From CAUZIR01 sp034421295 (lineage in GTDB: Bacteria > Chloroflexota > Dehalococcoidia > Lucifugimonadales > UBA2962), in the NCBI GenBank assembly GCA_034421295.1, contig DAOUKM010000004.1, positions 124,001 to 188,000 of the forward strand: 64,000 nucleotides of DNA, written 5' to 3'. Position numbers and translations under genes: made by a program. Under the pieces are notes generated by a model, which had not been told where the DNA came from, did not search any database, and worked only from the letters and a program-made list of their open reading frames with translations. Each line of letters starts with the position of its first letter. The first letter of the stretch is position 1. Shown piece after piece: positions 8,158 to 16,773 of the stretch.

Positions 8158-8835
8158 ATGTCAGCGCTGATACCGAGGATATACGAGCGGTTGCTGGGGG
8201 TTCACGGCCCTCAAGGATGGTGGCCGGCCGACAGCTCCTTCGAGATGATGGTCGGCGCCGTGCTCACGCAGGCCTGCACCTGGGTAAACGCCGAGAGGGC
8301 GATCGCCGCGCTGAGGTCCGCGAACGCCCTCAGTGCGGAGTCCATCATCGCCCTGCCAGAGCAGGAGCTCGCCGCGCTGGTCAGACCGGCGGGCTACTTT
8401 AACGCCAAAGCGCGAAAGCTCAAGGCGCTTGCTCGCTTCCTGATGGACAGGTTCGGCGGCGATCCGGAGGGGATGTCGCAGGTGCCGACCGAGCGCCTCA
8501 GGCAGATGCTGCTGTCGGTGCACGGCGTGGGTGAGGAGACGGCCGACGACATTCTGGTCTACGCGGCGAATCGGCCCGTGTTCGTCGTCGACGCCTACAC
8601 CCGCAGGATCGCCGCCAGAGTGGGCCTTGCCCGCGAGGACGCCAGCTACTCGGAGATCAGCGCCCTGTTCGCCGGCGCCATGCCTAAGGACGCCCCGGCG
8701 CTGGGGGAGTTCCACGCCCTGCTGGTCCGTCACGCAAAGCAGACCTGCCGAAAGTCGCCCCGCTGCGGGGAATGCCCCCTGCTCGATCTGTGTCCGACCG
8801 GGAAGGACGCGAGGGAAGCGGTCAGGCCGGGTTGA
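8158..8835 (+). CDS. Endonuclease III-like DNA glycosylase with Fe-S cluster, probably monofunctional
   Basis: HhH-GPD superfamily base-excision repair enzyme, 225 residues. The helix-hairpin-helix is LLSVHGVGEETAD (about 118-130) and the catalytic Asp is D145 in VVDAYTRR. Four cysteines (197, 203, 206, 212; C-x5-C-x2-C-x5-C) form the 4Fe-4S loop at the C-terminus. The lyase Lys found in endonuclease III after GVGR is Glu here, so it should remove bases without cutting the backbone, like MagIII/MutY-type relatives. The substrate cannot be told from sequence. Its 3' end overlaps the convergent modC by 14 bp. Confidence 0.85.
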   Translation: MSALIPRIYERLLGVHGPQGWWPADSSFEMMVGAVLTQACTWVNAERAIAALRSANALSAESIIALPEQELAALVRPAGYFNAKARKLKALARFLMDRFGGDPEGMSQVPTERLRQMLLSVHGVGEETADDILVYAANRPVFVVDAYTRRIAARVGLAREDASYSEISALFAGAMPKDAPALGEFHALLVRHAKQTCRKSPRCGECPLLDLCPTGKDAREAVRPG

Positions 8836-9958
8836 GAACCATTATCGAGTTGGTCTTGACAATAAGGTAGACTTCCCGGCCCTCGTGGAGCTCAAGGTCG
8901 GCCACGGCGTCCTGCGTCAACTCGACCACGATGCTGACGCCCACGTCGCAGTAGGCGAGAACCCTGCCCTTTACCGGGTGAAGTTCGGTCAGACGCGCGC
9001 CGAAGACGTTCCTGGCGCTTAGCCCCGTGGGCATGGCGGTCGCAACGATGACGTCCGCCGCACCGATCGAAACCGTCACCTCGTCGCCCGGCCTGCCGCG
9101 GACCTCGGGCGCCTCGACGGTGGCCTCACCGACGCGGACCCTGCCGGGCCGCAGACCGTCCGCGGGCCGGACTATCTCGCCGTCGAGCAGGTTCTCAAGG
9201 TCCGGGTAGTCGGCAAGCGCCCCGACCGAGGGATCGACCAGCACCTTGGCCGGCGGTCCCTGGGCGATGGCCTCGCCGCCGGACAGCACCAGGGCCTCAT
9301 CGGCCAGGGCCAGCACCTCCGACAGGGAGTGCGAGACGATGACCATGGGAATCCCGAGCTCTGCGCGGGCCGTCTTAAGGTACCGGATTATGACCCCGCG
9401 CATGGGGGCGTCGAGCGCGCTCAGGGGCTCATCCAGCAGCAGAAGGTCGGGGCACGTGGCGAGCGCCCTGGCCAGCCCGACCCGCTGTGCCTCTCCGCCC
9501 GACAGTCCCGCCACCGGACGGTCGAGGAGGCCGGTCAACTCCAGCAGCTCGACGACCTCACCGGGGCTCACCCTGCGCCTTTCCGGGCGGAGCAACTCGT
9601 GGCCGTATGCGATGTTGCGGGCCACCGACATGTGCGGGAACAGGCTGCCTCCCTGCATCAGGTACCCGACCCTGCGCCTTTCGGGGGGCAGGTGCACGGC
9701 GGGCGAAGTACCTCCGTAGACCCTGCGACCAAGGATTTCAATCTGGCCGCCATCGGGCCGTTCGATCCCGGAAAGGCAGTTCAGCAGGGTCGTCTTGCCG
9801 CTGCCGGACTTGCCGAAGACCGCGGTCACGCCCGATGTGAAGTCGGCCTTGCACACGAGGCTAAAGCCCGGGTAGGACTTGACGATGTCGAAGCTGACGA
9901 GCGGACCGCCATCGGGGCGGCCACGATCGGCCAGGCCGGTCCTAGCTTCTTGCGCCAT
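8822..9958 (-). CDS. modC: Molybdate ABC transporter ATP-binding protein
   Basis: ATPase of the molybdate importer. Visible motifs are Walker A GKSGSGKTT (about residue 50), the signature LSGGEAQRVGLARAL, and Walker B LLLLDEPLSALD. The C-terminal third contains a TOBE/MOP-like molybdate-binding domain (SARNVFGARLTELHP...). The 378-residue length and order modA-modB-modC fit. Its start overlaps the end of modB by 17 bp, so translation is probably coupled. Tungstate is a possible alternative substrate. Confidence 0.93.
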   Translation of the reverse strand: MAQEARTGLADRGRPDGGPLVSFDIVKSYPGFSLVCKADFTSGVTAVFGKSGSGKTTLLNCLSGIERPDGGQIEILGRRVYGGTSPAVHLPPERRRVGYLMQGGSLFPHMSVARNIAYGHELLRPERRRVSPGEVVELLELTGLLDRPVAGLSGGEAQRVGLARALATCPDLLLLDEPLSALDAPMRGVIIRYLKTARAELGIPMVIVSHSLSEVLALADEALVLSGGEAIAQGPPAKVLVDPSVGALADYPDLENLLDGEIVRPADGLRPGRVRVGEATVEAPEVRGRPGDEVTVSIGAADVIVATAMPTGLSARNVFGARLTELHPVKGRVLAYCDVGVSIVVELTQDAVADLELHEGREVYLIVKTNSIMVLNPA

Positions 9959-10598
9959 GCGGTCCCTCCCTGGCTCCGCCCATCCTTGCCAGCAGCCAGT
10001 TGTGCACCGCCAGCGTCAGAACGGCAAGACCGATCGTTATTCCTATCAGCTTCAGGGCCTGCCCGTCCCTGCCCAGGAGGATGTTCGAGTAGACGGCGAG
10101 GGGAAGCGTCTCGGTGCGGCCCGCTATGTTCCCCGCAACGACTATCGTGGCGCCGAATTCGCTGAGCGCCCTCACAAAGCCGAGCAGCAGACCGGCCAGT
10201 ATCCCCCTGTAGGCGAGGGGAACGGTGATTGTGAAAAAGACCCGCCACGGACCTGCCCCGAGGGTCCTGGCCGACAGTTCCAGACGGCGGTCCACGTCGC
10301 CCATGGCCACCATGATCGAGCGCGTGACGAGCGGGAACGAGACCACGGCCCCGGCGATGGCGGCCGCAAACCACGTGAAGATGATGTCCGAGCCGAACAG
10401 CGCCCGGGCGGCCGTGCCGAAAGGTCCCTCCCTGCCCAGCAAGAGCAGCAGGAAAAAGCCGATCGCCACCGGTGGGAGCGCAAGCGGAAGCGATACCAGT
10501 AGGTCCAGGACGAAGCCCCCCGGCACCCTGCGCTTTACGAGCAGCCAGCTCACCGCGAGCGCCGGGATCAGGTTCATTGCGGTGGCCACCACGGCCAC
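9942..10598 (-). CDS. modB: Molybdate ABC transporter permease
   Basis: Integral membrane subunit of the molybdate importer, about 218 residues with five to six hydrophobic segments. The permease-ATPase contact loop is seen as ARTLGAGPWRVFFTITVPLAYRGI (EAA motif region), and LRALSEFGATIVVAGNI is typical of ModB. GTG at 10598 is the first clear start. The frame is open back to the modA stop at 10633, so a slightly longer version with a rarer start is possible. Confidence 0.93.
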   Translation of the reverse strand: MAVVATAMNLIPALAVSWLLVKRRVPGGFVLDLLVSLPLALPPVAIGFFLLLLLGREGPFGTAARALFGSDIIFTWFAAAIAGAVVSFPLVTRSIMVAMGDVDRRLELSARTLGAGPWRVFFTITVPLAYRGILAGLLLGFVRALSEFGATIVVAGNIAGRTETLPLAVYSNILLGRDGQALKLIGITIGLAVLTLAVHNWLLARMGGAREGPHGARS

Positions 10599-10632
10599 CT
10601 GCAGCGAAAGTCCTACTAGCGAAAGCTCCAGC

Positions 10633-11433
10633 TCATTCCCCCTGAGGTCCTGCGGGCGGGCGGGCGAATCCGTAGCGCGAGAACGCGTCCTGGGCTCGCG
10701 GGCCCGCTAGGTATGAGGCGAACCGGCGCGCCGGCTCCGCCCGCTCCCCCCGGGCTGTGAGGGCGACCGGGTAGACGATGGGCGAGTGCGAGTCGGCATC
10801 CACTATGTCCAGGATGACCAGCCCCTCCCCGCTCAGCGCATCGGTGCGGTACACGATCGCCAGATCGGTGTTACCGCGCTCGACGTTGGTCAGGGCGGCC
10901 CGCACGTCCGCCGTGGGAACTATCTTGTCGGTCAGCAGGTCCCAAAGCCCGAGCGATGCGATGGCCTCCCTGGCGTAGTTGCCGGCCGGGGACAGGTCCG
11001 GGTCGGGGATCGACACGCTCGCGACCGAAGCTGACATCAGCGCCGACAGGTCGTCGGGCGGGTCTGCGAAGCCGCGTCTGGCAACGACGACCAGTACGTT
11101 ACCGAGCAGGTCGATCGGCTCTGAGGTGAGCCCGTCCCTGTCGATGAGCAGGTCGACCGGCTGGCGGCCTGCCGAGACCAGCAGGTCCGCGGGCGCCCCG
11201 TCGATTATCTGGCGTGCCAGCTGCTGGGAAGCACCAAAGTTAAACAGCACCTTTGTGCCGGTCTCGGTCTCGTATTCCTCGCCGAGTTCGCTCAGGACGT
11301 CGGTGAGGCTCGCCGCGGCAAAGACGACTAGTTCCTCGTCTCCACCGCCGTCGCAGGCCGCTAGAGCGGCCAGGCAAAGGAGCGCCAGCAGGAGGCCCGA
11401 AAGTAGAGAGCGTCCGCGCTTCGATGGCTGCAA
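10633..11433 (-). CDS. modA: Molybdate ABC transporter substrate-binding lipoprotein
   Basis: Periplasm- or surface-located molybdate-binding protein. With the TTG start at 11433 (266 residues) it has a basic n-region, a hydrophobic core (LLSGLLLALLCLAALAAC) and a lipobox Cys at residue 27. The mature part opens LVVFAAASLTDVLSEL and contains NFGASQQLARQI, both typical of ModA anion-binding loops. The frame extends upstream to 11691, but that part overlaps the nusA leader and start and looks non-coding. First gene of modABC; the partner nusA is divergent. Confidence 0.92.
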   Translation of the reverse strand: MQPSKRGRSLLSGLLLALLCLAALAACDGGGDEELVVFAAASLTDVLSELGEEYETETGTKVLFNFGASQQLARQIIDGAPADLLVSAGRQPVDLLIDRDGLTSEPIDLLGNVLVVVARRGFADPPDDLSALMSASVASVSIPDPDLSPAGNYAREAIASLGLWDLLTDKIVPTADVRAALTNVERGNTDLAIVYRTDALSGEGLVILDIVDADSHSPIVYPVALTARGERAEPARRFASYLAGPRAQDAFSRYGFARPPAGPQGE

Positions 11434-11458
11434 TTCCGCGTCTATGGCCCCGATGACC

Positions 11459-11487
11459 TTGTGAGAAAGGGCGCCTGTTGATATACT
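11459..11487 (+). promoter_or_regulatory. Probable sigma70-type promoter of the nusA operon
   Basis: TTGTGA (11459-11464), 17 bp spacer, TATACT (11482-11487). It predicts a start near 11494 and a leader of about 120 nt before nusA. It overlaps the 5' end of the divergent modA gene. Confidence 0.6.
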
Positions 11488-11502
11488 TGGGGCGACAACT
11501 TT

Positions 11503-11549
11503 TCCTTTTCGCGGAAAGTGGGGCCGGCCCCACTTTTCTTGATTAAAGG
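11503..11549 (+). terminator. Terminator-like hairpin in the nusA leader
   Basis: A perfect 22-bp palindrome (11515-11536; arms AAAGTGGGGCC / GGCCCCACTTT) is followed by TTTTCTT. Outer bases CCTTT (about 11503) and AAAGG (about 11545) could extend pairing. It lies just downstream of the predicted nusA transcription start and 77 bp before the start codon, so it could work as an attenuator rather than as the end of another gene. Confidence 0.55.
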
Positions 11550-11612
11550 GGAGGTTTTTTTGCGGTACTCGCGCTGCGCAAATGTGCGTATGAGGAGGGA
11601 CTGACAAAGAGC

Positions 11613-13148
11613 ATGAAGAGCGATTTCCTGATCGCGCTGACTCAGCTTGCGGCGGAGCGGAACCTCCCCCGCGAGATCGTCCTATCCGCAATCGAGGCGG
11701 CGCTGGTCTCTGCCTACCGGAAGGATAGCATAGCGGCCGGTCAGGACATCTCGGTAAAACTTGACCCGGGCAGCGGCGAGGTGAGCGTTTATCTCCTCAA
11801 GCGGGTCGTCGAGACCGTCGAGGATCCACAGCTGGAGATGGACCTTGACGAGGCGCGCGGGTACAAGGCCGACGCGGAAATAGGCGAGAGCGTCGCCTAC
11901 GAGAGTCTTCCCCACAGCGCCGGCCGCATTGCAGCGCAGACGGCCAAGCAGGTGGTGCTCCAGAGGCTTCGAGAGGCGGAGCGCGAGCTTGTCTACGAGG
12001 AGTTCGCAGACAAGGAAGGCGAGGTATACACCGTCACCGTCCAGCGCATCGAGCCCAAGCAGATCATCGCCGAGCTGGGCCGCGCAGAGGCGGTCCTGCC
12101 CCCTACAGAGCAGGTCTATTACGAGCGCTACAGGGTGGGACAGAAGATGAAGGTCCTGCTCAAGTCGATCGAGAGGTCGACCAAGGGTCCGGAGCTGATC
12201 GTCTCGCGCGCCGACAAGGTGCTGCTCAGGCGCCTGTTCGAGATGGAGGTCCCCGAGATCTACAACGGCTCGGTCGAGATCAAGGCCATCGCCCGAGAGC
12301 CCGGAGCACGCAGCAAGGTGGCGGTCTGGGCCTCGCAGTCGGGCGTGGACCCCGTGGGCTCCTGCGTAGGCCTGAGGGGCATTCGAATCCAGAACATCGT
12401 AAATGAGCTTCACGGCGAGAAGATCGACGTCGTCGAATGGGACCCGGACCCCACGATCTTCATAGCCCACGCCCTGAGCCCGTCGCAGGTCCTGCGAGTG
12501 GACGTCGAGCCCGCCACGCTTTCGGCCACGGCCGTCGTGCCGGATCGCCAGCTCTCGCTGGCCATCGGGAAGGAGGGCCAGAACGCCCGGCTCGCCGCCA
12601 AGCTCACCGGCTGGAGGGTGGACATAAAGAGCGACGCCGAGGCCGTCGAGCCCGCCCCCGCGCCGGCTCCGGCGCCCGTGCTAGATGCCGTTGAGGCCGT
12701 GGCAGCGGTGGCGGCGGTCCCGGCAGAGCCCGCGGTCGACGGCGAGCAGCCCGCCGAGGGTCCGGCACCGGAGGTCTTGGAGGTGGCGGCCGAGCTGGTC
12801 GAGGTGGCCGAGGCGACCGAGCAGATCGCCGCTGAGCAAGGGCCGACTGAGGCCGAGCCCGAGCCGGTCGCGGCGGACGAACCAGAGGTGAAGGTGCCGG
12901 TTGAGGCCGAGCTGGCGGAGGCGCTGTTCGAGCAGGAACAGGCACGCCAGGAGCCCGAACCTGTCGCGGTCGCCGCCCAGTCCCTTTCGGAACTGCCGGA
13001 CGAGGTCTGGACGGTGCGCAGGCCGCCGGTCTCCTCAGAGCCAGGTCAGATAAGGTTCGCCGAGGATATCGAGGAACTCCGACCCGATGGGCCGGGCCGG
13101 CGCAGGGGTGGCCGGCGCAGGCGCTCTTACAGGTCCCGCAGGCGCTGA
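11613..13148 (+). CDS. nusA: Transcription termination/antitermination factor NusA
   Basis: RNA polymerase-associated factor that modulates pausing, termination and antitermination. The N-terminal domain (1-125, MKSDFLIALTQLAAERNLPREIV) is followed by an S1 domain (about 130-200) and KH domains (about 205-345, with KVAVWASQSGVDPVGSCVG and LSLAIGKEGQNARLAA). Residues about 346-511 form a long acidic Ala/Pro/Glu-rich tail ending in a basic GRRRGGRRRRS patch. This replaces the C-terminal repeats of gamma-proteobacterial NusA. The usual upstream partner rimP is absent. Confidence 0.96.
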   Translation: MKSDFLIALTQLAAERNLPREIVLSAIEAALVSAYRKDSIAAGQDISVKLDPGSGEVSVYLLKRVVETVEDPQLEMDLDEARGYKADAEIGESVAYESLPHSAGRIAAQTAKQVVLQRLREAERELVYEEFADKEGEVYTVTVQRIEPKQIIAELGRAEAVLPPTEQVYYERYRVGQKMKVLLKSIERSTKGPELIVSRADKVLLRRLFEMEVPEIYNGSVEIKAIAREPGARSKVAVWASQSGVDPVGSCVGLRGIRIQNIVNELHGEKIDVVEWDPDPTIFIAHALSPSQVLRVDVEPATLSATAVVPDRQLSLAIGKEGQNARLAAKLTGWRVDIKSDAEAVEPAPAPAPAPVLDAVEAVAAVAAVPAEPAVDGEQPAEGPAPEVLEVAAELVEVAEATEQIAAEQGPTEAEPEPVAADEPEVKVPVEAELAEALFEQEQARQEPEPVAVAAQSLSELPDEVWTVRRPPVSSEPGQIRFAEDIEELRPDGPGRRRGGRRRRSYRSRRR

Positions 13149-13180
13149 CTCCTCCCGGGCAGCGAATCGAGCCGGGCGCC

Positions 13181-13522
13181 GTGTCCGAGGCGGGACGGTC
13201 TCAGGTCTCTAGGGTGCGCCGATCGCCCCAGAGAACCTGCATCGCCTGCGGTAGAAAGACCGACAAGTCCTCCCTCACCAGGCTGGTCGCATCGGGCAGA
13301 GGTGTCCGGGTGGACCCGAGCGGGAAGATGCACGGGCGCGGCGCCTATCTGTGCATGAGTCCGGATTGCGACCCCACACCTCTGAGGGCGCGTAGGTTAT
13401 CCTACGCGCTGAGAACGACGATAACCGAGAAGGAGGCGTCGAGGCTGATATCCGAACTGACGGGACGGGCCCCGAGCGAGGGCCACAGCCGCGAGACAGA
13501 TGACCAGCAAGACCGGACATAA
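13181..13522 (+). CDS. ylxR: YlxR/DUF448 RNA-binding protein
   Basis: Small protein of the nusA-infB operon. The YlxR domain covers about residues 15-95: RTCIACGRK near 18-26, then LTRLVAS, GRGAYLC, and a basic C-terminal half. Reported members bind RNA or act as nucleoid-associated regulators. GTG start at 13181. The last 23 bp overlap infB, so translation of infB is probably coupled. Cysteines C20 and C23 (C-x2-C) are conserved in the family. Confidence 0.9.
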   Translation: MSEAGRSQVSRVRRSPQRTCIACGRKTDKSSLTRLVASGRGVRVDPSGKMHGRGAYLCMSPDCDPTPLRARRLSYALRTTITEKEASRLISELTGRAPSEGHSRETDDQQDRT

Positions 13523-15332
13523 GGGAACGGCGACCGGGACCGCGGGGGCCGGCGCCCAGTCGGCCCGACCCGCCTCGCGACCAGCAGCGCCGCCGTCGCT
13601 GGACATACCCGACGCCATCGCCGTCGGCGATCTCGCCGCAATGATGCGCGTGACCGCGATCGACGTGATCAAGCAGCTCATGCGCCGCGGCTATATGTAC
13701 ACCATCAACGAGGTGCTCGACTACGATCTGGCGGCCGACATTGCCGAGGACTTCGGTTATGACATCCTTGAGCCAGAGGAGGAGGGCGAGGACGCGACCT
13801 CCATCGTGCCCACGCAGGAGGGGGAGGACCCCGCCAGCCTGAGGCCCAGATCACCGGTAGTGACGATCCTCGGGCACGTAGACCACGGCAAGACAACGCT
13901 GCTCGACGCCATACGCAAGACCAACGTCGTGGCCGGCGAGGCCGGCGGTATCACACAGCACATCGGCGCCTACCAGGTGGAACAGGACGGAGACTCAATC
14001 ACGTTCCTGGACACGCCCGGTCACGAGGCGTTCACGGCCATGAGAGCGCGGGGCGCGAAGGTCACCGACATCGCAGTCCTGGTAGTCGCAGCGGACGACG
14101 GGCTGATGCCCCAGACCGAGGAGGCGATCGACCACATAAGGGCCGCCGAAGTGCCGATGATAGTGGCGATCAACAAGATGGACAGGCAGGACGCCGACCC
14201 GGAGAGGGTCAAGCGCCAGCTCGCCGAGCGCGACCTGCTGGTGGAGGACTGGGGCGGCGATGTGATATCCGTGCCGGTCTCTGCCCTGAAGGGTGAGGGC
14301 GTCTCCAACGTGCTGGAGCACATCGGCCTGGTCGCCGAAATATCCGAACTGAAGGCCAATCCCGAAAAGCCGGCCAGCGGCGTTGTCGTCGAGGCGCGGG
14401 TCGACCGAAGCAGAGGCAACGTCGCCACCGTCCTGGTGCAAAACGGCACATTGAGGGTCGGTGACCACCTGGTTGTCGGCACGATCCGCGGGCGGGTCAA
14501 GGCGATGATGAACGAGCGGGGACAGCGGTTCAATGAGGCCGGACCATCCACCCCCGCCGAGATACTCGGCATCAGCGGTCTGCCCGAGGCGGGCGAGATA
14601 TTCGAGGTTGTACCCGACGACAAGACCGGGCGCACCCTTGCCGAGCGCAGAGAGCGTGAGGCCAGTTCTCGGGCCGGGACGTCCCTCGGCGATGTCTACA
14701 CCCGCGTAGAGTCGGGCGAGGCAAAGGCCCTCAACCTGATCGTCAGGACGGACGTTCAGGGCAGCGTCGACGCGGTGCTGTCGGCCCTCTACGGGCTGAG
14801 CACCGACAAGGTGCGTGTCAACGTCATCAGGTCCGCCGCGGGGGGCATATCGGAGAACGACGTACTGCTCGCGGTCGCCTCCGACGCGATCATCGTAGGG
14901 TTTAGCACGGTGGCGCAGGCGGGAGCCCGCGCCCTTGCGGCCCAGGAGGGCGTGGAGATACGCAGCTACGAGATCATCTACGATCTCGTAGAGGACGTTG
15001 ACAAGGCCCTGAGGGGCCTGCTGGAGCCCGTGTATCGCGACGTGGTGGAGGGCGAGGCTACGGTCCGGGCGGTGTTCCCCATGGGGCGAACCGCCAGGAT
15101 CGCGGGCTTTTACGTTGGCCGCGGAAGGGTCGCGCGGGACTCGGAGATACACGTACTGCGGGGCGGCAACCGCCTGTTCCTTGGCAAGATAGCCAGCCTC
15201 AAGCACTTTAAGAACGACGTCCGCGAGGTCACCAACGGCAACGAGGGCGGCCTCGTGCTCGATGGGTTCAACGGCTTTGAGGAAGGCGACGTGCTGGAGG
15301 CCCACCGCACCGAGCAGGTCGGCGTCGGATAG
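13500..15332 (+). CDS. infB: Translation initiation factor IF-2
   Basis: GTPase that places initiator tRNA on the ribosome. The 610 residues make it a short form: the Ala/Gly/Pro-rich N-terminus is only about 30 residues, followed by an IF2-N domain (about 35-95). The G1 motif GHVDHGKT is at 125-132; DTPGHEAFT (G3) and NKMD (G4) follow. Domains II to IV complete the C-terminus (VEGEATVRAVFPMG...). It overlaps ylxR and is followed 9 bp later by rbfA. Confidence 0.97.
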   Translation: MTSKTGHKGTATGTAGAGAQSARPASRPAAPPSLDIPDAIAVGDLAAMMRVTAIDVIKQLMRRGYMYTINEVLDYDLAADIAEDFGYDILEPEEEGEDATSIVPTQEGEDPASLRPRSPVVTILGHVDHGKTTLLDAIRKTNVVAGEAGGITQHIGAYQVEQDGDSITFLDTPGHEAFTAMRARGAKVTDIAVLVVAADDGLMPQTEEAIDHIRAAEVPMIVAINKMDRQDADPERVKRQLAERDLLVEDWGGDVISVPVSALKGEGVSNVLEHIGLVAEISELKANPEKPASGVVVEARVDRSRGNVATVLVQNGTLRVGDHLVVGTIRGRVKAMMNERGQRFNEAGPSTPAEILGISGLPEAGEIFEVVPDDKTGRTLAERREREASSRAGTSLGDVYTRVESGEAKALNLIVRTDVQGSVDAVLSALYGLSTDKVRVNVIRSAAGGISENDVLLAVASDAIIVGFSTVAQAGARALAAQEGVEIRSYEIIYDLVEDVDKALRGLLEPVYRDVVEGEATVRAVFPMGRTARIAGFYVGRGRVARDSEIHVLRGGNRLFLGKIASLKHFKNDVREVTNGNEGGLVLDGFNGFEEGDVLEAHRTEQVGVG

Positions 15333-15341
15333 GGACGCCGG

Positions 15342-15704
15342 ATGACGCGCCGGCTGGATCGCGTCAACGCGAACCTGCGCCAGGAGATCAGCCTCATCCT
15401 GGCCAACGAGGTCAAGAACCCGCACATCGACGGTCTGGTCAGCATCGTGGCCGTTGAAACCTCTTCCGACCTGCGCAGGGCGAAGGTCTTCGTCAGCGTT
15501 TACGGGACCGGCGACAGGCGCGGCGTGCTCAGGGCGCTGTCTTCCGCCGCGGGCTTCGTGGGCCGAAGGCTGGGAGACAGGCTGGCTATGAAATCGGTCC
15601 CCCACCTTCAGTTCAGGCTGGACGAGTCGATAGAGCGCGGCGCGGACCTCTCGGACAAGATCCTCAGGATCGTCGACCAGGATCCGGCTTCCGGCGGCCG
15701 ATAA
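15342..15704 (+). CDS. rbfA: 30S ribosome-binding factor A
   Basis: Late 30S assembly and cold-adaptation factor that binds the 16S 5' helix region. The 120-residue single KH-like domain shows RLDRVNANLRQEISLIL at the start, VSIVAVETSSDLRRAKVFVSV in the middle, and the core LRFRLDESIERG-like segment (PHLQFRLDESIERG). Normal length. Sits between infB and truB, the standard order in this operon. Confidence 0.95.
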   Translation: MTRRLDRVNANLRQEISLILANEVKNPHIDGLVSIVAVETSSDLRRAKVFVSVYGTGDRRGVLRALSSAAGFVGRRLGDRLAMKSVPHLQFRLDESIERGADLSDKILRIVDQDPASGGR

Positions 15705-15708
15705 CGAG

Positions 15709-16659
15709 ATGGCCCGCACCACCCGGTCAGTCGACGGCGTGATCGTCATCGACAAGCCCGCCGGCATCACATCGATGGACGTCGTCCGCCGCGTAAAGCG
15801 AGCGAGCGGGCTGAGGAAGGTCGGGCACGGGGGCACGCTCGATCCGGTGGCCACCGGCGTGATACCGATCTGCCTCGGGCAGGCCACGCGCATGATGGAG
15901 TACCTGGTCGACGGCAGAAAGGAATACCGCGGCCTGATCGAGATGGGGGTCCAGACCGACACCTACGACTCGGCCGGCCAGGTCACCGCCAGGTCGGACC
16001 CATCGGGGATAACGGCCGAGCAGATCGAGGCGGCCCTGGGCGGATTCAGGGGAGAGATCGACCAGGTGCCCCCGATGTACAGCGCCCTCAAGAGGGAGGG
16101 CAGGCGCCTTTACGATCTGGCCCGCAGCGGCGTAGAGGTGGCGCTGGAACCTAGACGCGTACTGGTGGAGGATCTTGCGCTGGAGAGCTACGAGCCGCCG
16201 CTCGCCTCGGTGTTCGTACGGTGCGGGAGGGGCTTTTACATGCGGTCGCTCGCCCACGACCTGGGTGCGACCCTGGGTGTGGGCGGAAATCTCAAGGGCC
16301 TGGTGCGGCTTCGCAGCGGACCCTTTCGACTGGAGGAGGCCCTCGGCCTCGGGCGCGCCGAGGAACTGCTGGCCGCCGGGAGCCTGGAGGACATCATGCA
16401 CGCCCCCGACGCCGTGCTGATGAATCTACCGGCCGTGGTGCTGGGGCAGGCCGCAGCCCGGATAGTCAGGCAGGGTCAACCCATACCGTCCGGTGCCCGG
16501 ATCCCTCCCGCAAGGAGGGGCCAGCGCGCAAGGGCATACGGAACGGGTGGTGAGTTCATCGCCTTGCTGGTCTTCGACGGCTCCAGCGGGCAGTGGCGCC
16601 CGGAGAAGGTGTTCGATCTGTCGTATCTGGAGGACGGCGGACGCGACGGACCCGGCTAA
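15709..16659 (+). CDS. truB: tRNA pseudouridine-55 synthase
   Basis: Makes pseudouridine 55 in the T-loop of tRNAs. 316 residues. The N-terminus DGVIVIDKPAGITSMDVV and the catalytic region GHGGTLDPVATGVIPICLG (catalytic Asp in TLDP) are clear, and KEYRGLIEMGVQTDTYDSAG follows. The C-terminal part (about 240-316) resembles a PUA-like module. It starts 4 bp after rbfA and appears to end the operon. Confidence 0.96.
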   Translation: MARTTRSVDGVIVIDKPAGITSMDVVRRVKRASGLRKVGHGGTLDPVATGVIPICLGQATRMMEYLVDGRKEYRGLIEMGVQTDTYDSAGQVTARSDPSGITAEQIEAALGGFRGEIDQVPPMYSALKREGRRLYDLARSGVEVALEPRRVLVEDLALESYEPPLASVFVRCGRGFYMRSLAHDLGATLGVGGNLKGLVRLRSGPFRLEEALGLGRAEELLAAGSLEDIMHAPDAVLMNLPAVVLGQAAARIVRQGQPIPSGARIPPARRGQRARAYGTGGEFIALLVFDGSSGQWRPEKVFDLSYLEDGGRDGPG

Positions 16660-16773
16660 CCCGGGCCGCGCGGCGACGAATCGCCGGAGATTTCACACAG
16701 GGCCGGACCGACTCTGAAGACGCGTAATCGTCCTAATGCAGCCCCCGCCGGGCCATAGACGGGTCCACAAACA

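Noticed and set aside
10633..11691. Longer modA starting at 11691
   Set aside because: The extra 86 residues run across the nusA promoter, hairpin and start codon and precede the signal peptide, so the TTG at 11433 is preferred.
13995..15962. 655-codon minus-strand open frame opposite infB, rbfA and truB
   Set aside because: It is antisense to three secure genes and resembles no protein. GC-rich third positions keep the opposite frame open.
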